Shown here piece after piece: positions 1 through 4,843 of a DNA stretch of 11,298 nt (position 1 is the first letter of the stretch; every line of letters begins with the position of its first letter). Source of the DNA: Candidatus Nomurabacteria bacterium RIFCSPHIGHO2_01_FULL_39_10 (lineage in GTDB: Bacteria > Patescibacteriota > Minisyncoccia > Phycocordibacterales > UBA9973); assembly GCA_001786805.1 (NCBI GenBank), contig MFTJ01000013.1, positions 6,519 to 17,816 of the forward strand, given 5' to 3'. Position numbers and translations under genes: made by a program. The notes beneath the pieces were generated by a model. That model was not told the DNA's origin, did no database searches, and was given only the letters and a program-made list of their open reading frames with translations.

Positions 1-1
1 A

Positions 2-562
2 ACAGACACAACCCAACCCTACCAAAAATACCGCGCCGCCCAATTCCACTTCACCGACAACACCTCGCTTACATTTAACGCCATCCGCCGCTTTGAACGC
101 CTGCAACTCCTCACAAAAAATCAACTCAACTTCACCCTCTCTAAACTCGGTCCCGAACCTTTAGACCCCTCTTTCACCTCACAAAAATTCCACCTCCTCT
201 TAAAACAAGCCCCCTCCTCAATTATCAAAACAAAATTATTAGACCAAACATTCATCGCAGGCATCGGCAACATCTACGCCCAAGAAGCCCTTTATCATTC
301 AAAAATCCACCCCACAAAAAAGATCAAAGACATCCCAAAATCAAAACTCACCCTGCTCCACCACGCCATACAAACCACCCTACAACAATCCATCGATCGT
401 GGCGGCACAACAGTTAACAACTACGCACATCTGGATGGCAAAGGCGACTTCCAAGACCTCTTAGCCGTCTATCAAAAAGACCATTGCCCTAAAAAACACC
501 CTCTCAGCCACCTCACTCAAAACGGCAGAAGCACTTATTACTGCCCAGTTTGCCAGAAATAA
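2..562 (+). CDS. mutM: Formamidopyrimidine-DNA glycosylase, 5' truncated by window edge
   Basis: This is the last 186 residues of a base-excision repair enzyme that removes oxidised purines such as 8-oxoguanine and cuts the abasic strand; the family is normally about 270 aa. The helix-two-turn-helix DNA-binding segment is clear (FIAGIGNIYAQEAL, then IHP), and the domain ends in a zinc finger with CPVC as its second knuckle. The NGRSTYYC stretch holds the arginine that in the family contacts the flipped base. The catalytic N-terminal Pro-Glu lies outside the window. The first zinc knuckle reads HCPKKH instead of the usual CxxC, so metal binding may use Cys plus His or be weakened. MutM is mainly bacterial, so here it is probably an acquired gene. 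The family call is firm; the substrate is inferred from the family. Confidence 0.93.
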   Translation, partial: TDTTQPYQKYRAAQFHFTDNTSLTFNAIRRFERLQLLTKNQLNFTLSKLGPEPLDPSFTSQKFHLLLKQAPSSIIKTKLLDQTFIAGIGNIYAQEALYHSKIHPTKKIKDIPKSKLTLLHHAIQTTLQQSIDRGGTTVNNYAHLDGKGDFQDLLAVYQKDHCPKKHPLSHLTQNGRSTYYCPVCQK

Positions 563-563
563 C

Positions 564-597
564 GTTAAACGCACTCTTTCTCTTGTTAAATGCACTC
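564..597 (+). repeat. Short tandem direct repeat after mutM
   Basis: GTTAAACGCACTC (564-576) recurs as GTTAAATGCACTC (585-597), with one mismatch in 13 and a period of 21 nt. It lies just after the mutM stop and before the next gene's promoter. Two helical turns of spacing would suit a DNA-binding protein, but two copies are also compatible with chance or slippage. Confidence 0.4.
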
Positions 598-627
598 AAG
601 TAACTACTTAAAAATGAAATCGAAACA

Positions 628-635
628 TTTATTAA
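628..635 (+). promoter_or_regulatory. TATA-like box for the gene at 658
   Basis: TTTATTAA is centred 26.5 nt upstream of the ATG at 658. Archaeal transcription starts about 25-27 nt downstream of the box centre, so the mRNA would begin at or next to the start codon. No Shine-Dalgarno motif is visible. Confidence 0.55.
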
Positions 636-657
636 TCATTCAAGTATTCTAAACCCT

Positions 658-963
658 ATGTTCAAAAAACTACTTGAAAAATTAAAATCTAAGTCAGCAT
701 CAAAACCAACCCCTGCTTCAACTCCCACAAAAGTTTCAAAGCCAAAACCCGCAAAATCATCAAAAAAAGCCTATCCTAATCGCTTTCTTAAATTCTATCA
801 TGAAAACAAAGGTCGTGTCAATAAAAACCGCCGCAGCATGTACACCGAACACCGTAAAGCCGGCTTATGTGTCCGTTGCACCAAAAAATCAGCTCCCGGC
901 ATCGTCTTCTGTTCCTATCACCAACAGAAACAGAATAAGTATAATAAGATTGCCCGAAGTTAA
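658..963 (+). CDS. Small basic protein with a Cys3His zinc knuckle
   Basis: I do not recognise this 101-aa protein as a named family. Residues 1-40 are low-complexity and rich in Lys, Ser, Pro and Thr, probably a disordered basic tail. Residues 41-68 are rich in Arg and Lys. A compact knuckle follows: C71-x2-C74-x10-C85-x2-H88, a spacing that would bind one zinc. The composition suggests a nucleic-acid- or ribosome-associated protein, but that is inference. The ATG fits a leaderless transcript from the TATA-like box at 628-635. A T-rich tract follows the stop, and the next gene is convergent. A second frame runs over the 3' half but has no promoter or motif, so it is taken as a shadow. Confidence 0.75.
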   Translation: MFKKLLEKLKSKSASKPTPASTPTKVSKPKPAKSSKKAYPNRFLKFYHENKGRVNKNRRSMYTEHRKAGLCVRCTKKSAPGIVFCSYHQQKQNKYNKIARS

Positions 964-968
964 AACTA

Positions 969-981
969 TTTTTATTTTCTT
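969..981 (+). terminator. T-rich termination tract
   Basis: TTTTTATTTTCTT directly follows the stop codon at 963 with no strong hairpin, the form archaeal terminators usually take. It lies between two convergent genes. Confidence 0.5.
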
Positions 982-986
982 AAAAA

Positions 987-1604
987 TTATACAAAACGTC
1001 CGTCCTTTATCTCAATAGGTTTAGTTTTCGGAAACTTTTTTCCTTCTCCGCTCATCAGTTCCCTACCTAATCGTTTCATTTTCCGCTCATATTTCTGTCT
1101 CTCATCAGGCGTCATCGCCGCCAACTTCTCATTCATCGCTCGAACAATTGGGTCATATAATCCTTCAAATACTTCTTCCACTTTTTTACACTTCTCCTCA
1201 ACTCCTTTCAATGTATTTCCAACATACTTCATGTCAACATGTATGCCATATACATATTCCGCGGGTCCCCCTATAACTCCTGGTCCCCCTAAAGATCGTG
1301 AATGATCATACTCAGAAACAATAATCTCCATCTCTGACGCATGTAAATTGTAACCAATAATTTTTTCATTTGGATGATTTGCAGAAAATGGTACGAGTTC
1401 TTCACGCAATCTCCCTAGAAATAGATACACAATTCTCTTCTCAGAACATTCTTTATCAATTATAATACCTTTCTGTTCCAAAGAATCCAATAAAACATCA
1501 AGCGATTGATCCGCCACCTTCACCTGTGTTGTATTTCCGCCCACATGAGTCATTTCGCTAGATTCAATTGTAAACTGTGCCGTAACTTTATATTCAGTAA
1601 CCAT
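987..1604 (-). CDS. Unrecognised 205-aa protein
   Basis: No family is recognised. The N-terminal 100 residues look beta-rich with alternating hydrophobics. Residues 105-114 are a glycine/proline loop (LGGPGVIGGP), and residues 130-190 are strongly helical and charged, with a likely amphipathic or coiled-coil run (KGVEEKCKKVEEVFEGLY, then TPDERQKYERKMKRLGREL). No signal peptide, membrane helix or metal motif is seen. The ATG sits about 25 nt downstream of a TATA-like box at 1625-1633, consistent with a leaderless transcript. Codon use resembles its neighbours. The coherent length, promoter and base composition make it a real gene; the function is unknown. Confidence 0.75.
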   Translation of the reverse strand: MVTEYKVTAQFTIESSEMTHVGGNTTQVKVADQSLDVLLDSLEQKGIIIDKECSEKRIVYLFLGRLREELVPFSANHPNEKIIGYNLHASEMEIIVSEYDHSRSLGGPGVIGGPAEYVYGIHVDMKYVGNTLKGVEEKCKKVEEVFEGLYDPIVRAMNEKLAAMTPDERQKYERKMKRLGRELMSGEGKKFPKTKPIEIKDGRFV

Positions 1605-1624
1605 ACAAAAATAATAATCTCATA

Positions 1625-1633
1625 ATATATAAA
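1625..1633 (-). promoter_or_regulatory. TATA box for the 205-aa gene
   Basis: On the minus strand this reads TTTATATAT and is centred about 25 nt upstream of the ATG at 1604, so a leaderless start is predicted. Confidence 0.6.
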
Positions 1634-1676
1634 TGTTTATTTACTAAAAACATACTATGCTTCCTGTTTTATATAT

Positions 1677-2408
1677 TCACTTCCCAACATCCTTTACTTT
1701 CCCAAAATTAAACACCTCACCGCGACTCACAACAAACACCTCAAACTCACTAATCTTCTCCAAAAACGGACTTAATACTTCTTCTTTTAACACATCTGTA
1801 CCTTCAAGCAGCGGATTAAACGACGGCACGGCAATAATCTCTAATCCCTTTCGTAATCCCCCTCGATTCCATTTCCCTTTCAAAAAACATTTGTATTTCT
1901 CCTTCTTTCCCCCCTCACGAATCATAATCGCCGGATGCTCATGCCCAATAATAATTCGCTTCACATCCTTCAACCTCTCTTTTTCAACCAACTCATCCCC
2001 ATGTACAATCAACGTTTCACCAATTCTATACTCTGTCACCATTCTAACCCCTCGCAACCCCACAATCGGCTGCAATATCGGATCATGATTCCCTCGCACA
2101 ATAATAATTTCCATCTTTAGCTTCTGCAAAAAATCAATCACCTCAAGCACCTCTCTCCATTCGCCGCGTAACACCCGCCCAAACTCATGTTTCACATCCC
2201 CATTCAACAACACCATAACCGGTTTTACTCGCTCAATCATCTCCGTAAGCAACCGAATAATCTCTTTCGTTTGAAATCTCGGCACCAAAATCCCTTTCTG
2301 CTGCAACGCCTCCTCATACCCAATATGCAAATCATTAATCACCAGAAGCTTTTCATCACGTATAAATAGCCCCGTCCCAATAATCTCTATGCCTTTGCTA
2401 ATTTCCAT
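1677..2408 (-). CDS. SbcD/Mre11-related metallophosphoesterase
   Basis: This 243-aa calcineurin-like phosphoesterase has all the dimetal-site motifs in order: D26-L-H28, G70-D71 with H74, GNHD at 106-109, HGD at 136-138 and GHEH at 155-158. It belongs with the archaeal ICC-like or SbcD-related single-domain enzymes often linked to DNA repair; the substrate cannot be read from sequence. The reading frame extends 36 codons further upstream, but that part (rich in Cys, Leu, Asn and Ser) is unlike the family, and conserved sequence begins at MEISKGIEII. I therefore place the start at the ATG ending at 2408, about 36 nt below a TATA-like box. Two inverted repeats lie at and upstream of that promoter, suggesting regulation. 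The C-terminal residues after 195 are less conserved in appearance. Confidence 0.88.
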   Translation of the reverse strand: MEISKGIEIIGTGLFIRDEKLLVINDLHIGYEEALQQKGILVPRFQTKEIIRLLTEMIERVKPVMVLLNGDVKHEFGRVLRGEWREVLEVIDFLQKLKMEIIIVRGNHDPILQPIVGLRGVRMVTEYRIGETLIVHGDELVEKERLKDVKRIIIGHEHPAIMIREGGKKEKYKCFLKGKWNRGGLRKGLEIIAVPSFNPLLEGTDVLKEEVLSPFLEKISEFEVFVVSRGEVFNFGKVKDVGK

Positions 2409-2423
2409 TCTTACACCATAGCT

Positions 2424-2458
2424 AATGTGTGAAACATTCAAATATAATTTCTCACATT
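2424..2458 (-). promoter_or_regulatory. TATA box (2441-2447) bracketed by an inverted repeat
   Basis: AATGTGTGAAA (2424-2434) and TTTCTCACATT (2448-2458) form an inverted repeat with one mismatch in 11. The 13-nt spacer holds AATATAA, the likely TATA box of the phosphoesterase gene. A protein bound here would compete with TBP, so repression is the simplest inference. Confidence 0.5.
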
Positions 2459-2465
2459 TGCTTAT

Positions 2466-2508
2466 TAGTAACTGTGAACAAATGTTCAAAAATAATTCAC
2501 AGTTACTA
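2466..2508. repeat. Perfect 13-bp inverted repeat, 17-nt spacer
   Basis: TAGTAACTGTGAA (2466-2478) pairs perfectly with TTCACAGTTACTA (2496-2508). Inside it, GAACA-AA-TGTTC (2476-2487) is a smaller palindrome overlapping the left arm, so the two hairpins exclude each other. The TGTGAA/TTCACA cores match the half-sites of the nearby repeat at 2424-2458. It lies between the phosphoesterase promoter and the tRNA-Asn promoter and could be an operator for either, or a small mobile-element footprint. Confidence 0.6.
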
Positions 2509-2524
2509 TAAATCAAAAGAAATA

Positions 2525-2533
2525 TTTATAAAT
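2525..2533 (+). promoter_or_regulatory. TATA box for tRNA-Asn
   Basis: TTTATAAAT is centred about 30 nt upstream of the mature tRNA 5' end, a normal distance for an archaeal tRNA with a short 5' leader. Confidence 0.65.
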
Positions 2534-2595
2534 CAATTGCCTGTTTTATCACTTAAATGCCCCAGTGGCTCAGCGGTTAGAGCAGTCGGCTGTTA

Positions 2596-2609
2596 TCAAC
2601 CAGAAAGAA
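2596..2609 (+). other. tRNA intron 1, anticodon loop 37/38
   Basis: The anticodon loop would be 21 nt long without splicing. Removing these 14 nt leaves the standard loop CTGTTAA. This is the canonical archaeal intron position. The expected 4-bp central helix (CTGT with AAAG) forms only three pairs, so this would be a relaxed bulge-helix-loop target. The boundaries could shift by one base because of flanking A residues. Confidence 0.72.
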
Positions 2610-2625
2610 ACCGACAGGTCACCAG

Positions 2626-2659
2626 ACTATCTTAAACCTAATATCTAAGATAAGGTGAA
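2626..2659 (+). other. tRNA intron 2, T arm 53/54
   Basis: The insert separates ACCAG (T stem) from TTCAAAT (T loop). A bulge-helix-bulge form is visible. Exon bases CACC (2620-2623) pair with intron bases GGTG (2654-2657), leaving AG^A and AA^T as three-base bulges around the two splice points. The intron core then forms a 7-bp helix, TATCTTA (2628-2634) with TAAGATA (2646-2652). This is what a splicing endonuclease substrate should look like and makes chance unlikely. Confidence 0.8.
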
Positions 2660-2681
2660 TTCAAATCTGGTCTGGGGCGCT
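2660..2681 (+). repeat. Direct repeat copy 1: tRNA-Asn 3' end
   Basis: The 22 bases from the T loop through the acceptor to CGCT match 3536-3557 at 19 of 22 positions, in the same orientation. Mismatches fall in the last T-stem base and the first acceptor bases. The two copies bracket the homing endonuclease gene. Confidence 0.6.
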
Positions 2682-3472
2682 TACAGGGGAGGGGAATTTA
2701 TTCTCCTCTCCTTCAATATTTTTATTCTTTCATTAATATCTGTTCCCCTTGAAAGTGAACCTGTTTCTTTCCAAACCGCATATCTTGTTAAAGTATTATA
2801 GCTTGAAAATCCAACAATGTTCATCCACTTTTCTAGATTTTTCTTGCCATTTATATCAATTTGATGGCTAATTATTTTTGTTTCATTTCTTTTTCTATGC
2901 ATTGTTCCAGAATAAAATATAAATCCCAACTCTTGTAATAGAATCTTAACTGATTCATGTAAGTTCTTGCTATAAGTAACATAATTAATACGAGGATAAA
3001 CTTCTCTGTGGAAAGTAAGGCTAAAATCAGTATCAGCCAATCCTCTCAAAAAATGAGCTTTTATTTCTAATGAAGAATTTTTGATAATTTGTGGGATATC
3101 AATATCTCTTTTAGGACTTAATGGAATGCCGCAACAATTTTCAAGAAAAGTAACTATCGCTTTCGAATAAATGTATATTGTTATCGTTCCTTGAGTTACT
3201 TTTTTCGGTGTTACTTCTTTATTAAAAAGACATTTAATCAATGGTTTTAATACTTCTTCATATTGCAATATTTCATTAATAGCATGCCCATCATATGATA
3301 ATCTATAATCTACTGTACTTCCTCTTCGTAGTATAGTCATAAATCCATCTCCTACATGAAATCCTAAAAAATAAGCCAATTCTTCCGTTAAATATTCTGG
3401 TACTTTAATACCTAATCTAATATCATTTCTACTAAATTCCACTTGTGACAAATCAAATGTATGTTGATTCAT
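2681..3472 (-). CDS. LAGLIDADG homing endonuclease, two-motif monomer
   Basis: This 263-aa protein has two LAGLIDADG helices: ELAYFLGFHVGDG around residues 31-43 (acidic residue D42) and KAHFLRGLADTDFS around 138-151 (D149). Each is followed by a beta-rich half, so it should act as a monomer that cuts a long, nearly asymmetric DNA site. Both catalytic acids are present and the frame is intact, so it may be active. Its stop begins one base after the tRNA-Asn discriminator, on the opposite strand, so the gene is outside the tRNA introns, unlike typical intron-encoded enzymes. The ATG sits about 27 nt from the TATA-like box at 3496-3503, giving a leaderless mRNA. Codon use is more AT-rich than in most neighbours, which suits a mobile gene. 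Its target is unknown; the tRNA genes beside it are the natural guess. Confidence 0.9.
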   Translation of the reverse strand: MNQHTFDLSQVEFSRNDIRLGIKVPEYLTEELAYFLGFHVGDGFMTILRRGSTVDYRLSYDGHAINEILQYEEVLKPLIKCLFNKEVTPKKVTQGTITIYIYSKAIVTFLENCCGIPLSPKRDIDIPQIIKNSSLEIKAHFLRGLADTDFSLTFHREVYPRINYVTYSKNLHESVKILLQELGFIFYSGTMHRKRNETKIISHQIDINGKKNLEKWMNIVGFSSYNTLTRYAVWKETGSLSRGTDINERIKILKERRINSPPL

Positions 3473-3495
3473 GCTTTTAATAGTAGAACTAATCC

Positions 3496-3503
3496 TATAT
3501 AAA
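3496..3503. promoter_or_regulatory. TATA box between endonuclease gene and tRNA fragment
   Basis: TATATAAA on plus, TTTATATA on minus. Its centre is 26.5-27 nt upstream of the endonuclease ATG at 3472, so it certainly suits that gene. In the other direction it predicts a start near 3526-3530, right at the T-stem sequence of the tRNA 3' fragment. Orientation cannot be settled from the box alone. Confidence 0.6.
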
Positions 3504-3525
3504 CCCTATCCGCAAGTGTCCAGTG

Positions 3526-3555
3526 ACCAGTGGCTTTCAAATCTGGCCCCGGGCG
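3526..3555 (+). pseudogene. tRNA 3' fragment, tRNA-Asp-like (relic or split half)
   Basis: The segment has T-stem-like ACCAG (3526-3530), five extra bases TGGCT, T loop TTCAAAT (3536-3542), CTGGC (3543-3547), acceptor 3' strand CCCGGGC (3548-3554) and G (3555). CCCGGGC with discriminator G is the usual 3' end of archaeal tRNA-Asp, and GTGAC just upstream resembles its variable region. No matching 5' strand GCCCGGG, D arm or anticodon arm is found in the window on this strand. The five extra bases sit exactly where tRNA-Asn has its T-arm intron. A T-rich tract follows immediately. It may be a split-tRNA 3' half, an att-like scar, or a broken gene. Confidence 0.5.
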
Positions 3556-3557
3556 CT
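3536..3557 (+). repeat. Direct repeat copy 2: orphan tRNA 3' end
   Basis: This is the partner of 2660-2681 (19 of 22 identical), 876 bp downstream. The pair flanks the endonuclease gene in the way that tRNA 3' ends flank elements integrated into tRNA genes. Confidence 0.5.
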
Positions 3558-3558
3558 C

Positions 3559-3569
3559 TTTTTATTTTT
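3559..3569 (+). terminator. T-rich tract after the tRNA fragment
   Basis: TTTTTATTTTT begins four bases past the fragment's discriminator base, where an archaeal tRNA terminator would lie. Its presence suggests that the fragment is or was the 3' end of a transcription unit. Confidence 0.5.
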
Positions 3570-3570
3570 C

Positions 3571-3663
3571 TACCAATCTCCTGAAATCTAAATCGCGTGG
3601 CTTCCACAGAACGCCTCACTTGACCATCTCGCCTAGGATACTGACTGCCTAAGATATTGGCAG
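3571..3663 (-). ncRNA. GC-rich island that can fold; possible structured RNA
   Basis: This stretch is richer in GC than its surroundings and has no convincing reading frame. On the minus strand, CTGCCAAT (3663-3656) and ATTGGTAG (3578-3571) close an 8-bp helix with one G-U pair. On the plus strand the same position would be an A-C mismatch, so the minus strand is favoured. Inside, GTGG-AAG-CCAC (3606-3596) forms a small hairpin. CTGCC/GGCAG (3663-3659 with 3649-3645) is a competing hairpin. It does not fit a tRNA, C/D box or SRP pattern that I can recognise. Function, strand and ends are all uncertain. Confidence 0.25.
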
Positions 3664-3670
3664 CGAAAGA

Positions 3671-3678
3671 TTTATAAA
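3671..3678 (+). promoter_or_regulatory. TATA box for the gene at 3701
   Basis: Palindromic TTTATAAA is centred 26.5 nt upstream of the ATG at 3701, predicting a leaderless mRNA. As it is symmetric it could also fire toward the structured island at 3571-3663. Confidence 0.65.
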
Positions 3679-3700
3679 TAGTAATCACTTTTAAGTAACA

Positions 3701-4843
3701 ATGAGTAACTCCCTCCGCGATCTCTATCCTAAAGGCTTAAATGTTGGTGCTATCTGGAATAAGTTTCATTTTCTCCACCCCGATTTCTTGCCATTCAACC
3801 ATCCTGATTATTTGCTTAATTCGTACTTGTTCCCAAATCAAGTAAAAAATACTTTTTTCTCACCCTCAACCCCTATAGCTGAAGTCGAACAAGAGTTTTA
3901 TCACGCCATGAATCGCGGTATACACGCTCTCAACACGTTAGTAGAACAACATCTCCCTGATTTAAGCGATATGCTCTGCATCAAAGAAGTAGACTCTCCT
4001 CCCGATCTCAGCACGTTTATCGCTCAAACAAAACAACTCGTAACTCAAACAGATCATACTCACGATGCGTACCAAAAAATGATCGCCTATAAAAAAATGC
4101 AAGCATTAGAATTAGCCTATCAAGTGCTTATGATAGACATGGATAGTGATGTTCAAGCTTCCTTATTTCATTACCCCGTTCTATGGAGTGGCTTTTCCGC
4201 ACTGCTCGGAATTACAAACAAAGAAAAAACAGCTCGCGAAGATTTTCCCTATGCTTGGCCAACTTCCGCCAATGTTTCTCTCTATGGAACAGAAGAAAAA
4301 CCATTTCGTTCCCGCGTTAAATATCTTGATGAACAGGGTCATGTCAAATACAGTTCCATTTTAGTCAAACTCCTGCGCAAGAAAATGTTTGTCAACTCTC
4401 TACATGATAATGCCGGCGTAGAATTAATTGTTTCAACAGAAGAACAACGTCAAAACTTAGTCCGTTATTTCAGAGAAAGTAAAGTCATCCCTAAACTTGC
4501 GGACTTTGAAGAGCGACAGCCGGGTACACCAAGCACCAATACCACTTCAAGTCCTGATTATGCCTACACCAAATTCAGTTTTCGTCTTCCCGTACCTGTA
4601 GCATATATTCCCAATCATCCTTTAGAGCATAACATTCACCAACGTGTTCCCACTGAAGTGCAGATTTTAACCATTGAAGATCACAACCGTCGTGAACAAA
4701 GCGCAACCGCCCGCCATCAAGAATACAAACACCGTCAATTCATGGACGTGTTTCCTGCTCTCTTTCCCAGTAAGATTTTTGCCCCCGTAATTCAAAAAAA
4801 TATTCAGATTCAAAAGAATAAAGAGAGACAGCAAGAGCGTTAA
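3701..4843 (+). CDS. Divergent RelA/SpoT-like nucleotidyltransferase domain protein
   Basis: This 380-aa protein is not a textbook family member, but its C-terminal half follows the order of a (p)ppGpp synthetase domain. VKYSSILVKLLRK (215-227) resembles the K-x-x-S-I-x-x-K substrate-binding helix. HDNAGVELIV (235-244) matches the D-x-x-G metal-site strand (D236, G239). EVQILT (319-324) matches the second acidic strand, ExQIxT. RHQEYK (338-343) matches the closing H-x-x-Y-K. The usual NGYxSxH segment is altered: residues 302-313 read YIPNHPLEHNIH. No HD hydrolase domain is seen. Residues 1-190 are helical and unrecognised. It could be a small-alarmone synthetase, a toxin-like relative or an inactive homologue. 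The mRNA appears leaderless. Its stop codon abuts that of the next gene, which converges on it. Confidence 0.55.
   Translation: MSNSLRDLYPKGLNVGAIWNKFHFLHPDFLPFNHPDYLLNSYLFPNQVKNTFFSPSTPIAEVEQEFYHAMNRGIHALNTLVEQHLPDLSDMLCIKEVDSPPDLSTFIAQTKQLVTQTDHTHDAYQKMIAYKKMQALELAYQVLMIDMDSDVQASLFHYPVLWSGFSALLGITNKEKTAREDFPYAWPTSANVSLYGTEEKPFRSRVKYLDEQGHVKYSSILVKLLRKKMFVNSLHDNAGVELIVSTEEQRQNLVRYFRESKVIPKLADFEERQPGTPSTNTTSSPDYAYTKFSFRLPVPVAYIPNHPLEHNIHQRVPTEVQILTIEDHNRREQSATARHQEYKHRQFMDVFPALFPSKIFAPVIQKNIQIQKNKERQQER

Larger units (their letters stand above)
2559..2679 (+). tRNA. tRNA-Asn(GUU), interrupted in anticodon loop and T arm
   Basis: The acceptor stem pairs perfectly: GCCCCAG (2559-2565) with CTGGGGC (2672-2678), followed by discriminator G at 2679, as expected for Asn. 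The D arm is GCTC/GAGC with loop AGCGGTTA. The anticodon stem is GTCGG (2585-2589) with CCGAC (2611-2615), and the anticodon GTT is at 2592-2594. The T stem is ACCAG (2621-2625) with CTGGT (2667-2671), and the T loop is TTCAAAT (2660-2666). Two inserts must leave to give this cloverleaf: 2596-2609 (14 nt, between positions 37 and 38) and 2626-2659 (34 nt, between 53 and 54). The spliced product is 73 nt, with anticodon loop CTGTTAA. CCA is not encoded. The cloverleaf itself is firm; the exact intron edges are inferred. Confidence 0.9.

Noticed and set aside
1657..2369. Three plus-strand frames opposite the phosphoesterase gene.
   Set aside because: Composition (Pro, Ser, Asn, His rich) is that of antisense shadows, and none has a TATA-like box or ribosome site.
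2409..2516. 36-residue N-terminal extension of the phosphoesterase.
   Set aside because: The extension is unlike the family, overlaps the inverted repeat and promoter, and its own ATG lies only about 12 nt from the nearest TATA-like box.
3571..3650. tRNA-Leu-like gene on the minus strand (GAGATGGTCAAG D loop, GATTTAGATTTCAG anticodon arm).
   Set aside because: The D stem cannot pair (GGC against GGC), the anticodon stem needs a 12-nt insert, and no T loop (TTCRANT) or matching acceptor strand follows. Kept only as a structured-island observation.
3571..3663. C/D box guide RNA in the GC-rich island.
   Set aside because: CTGA occurs on the plus strand, but no RTGATGA C box lies at a workable distance on either strand.
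3506..3688. 60-codon open frame on the minus strand across the tRNA fragment and GC-rich island.
   Set aside because: It runs through the tRNA sequence, has no promoter at the right distance and has no recognisable motif.
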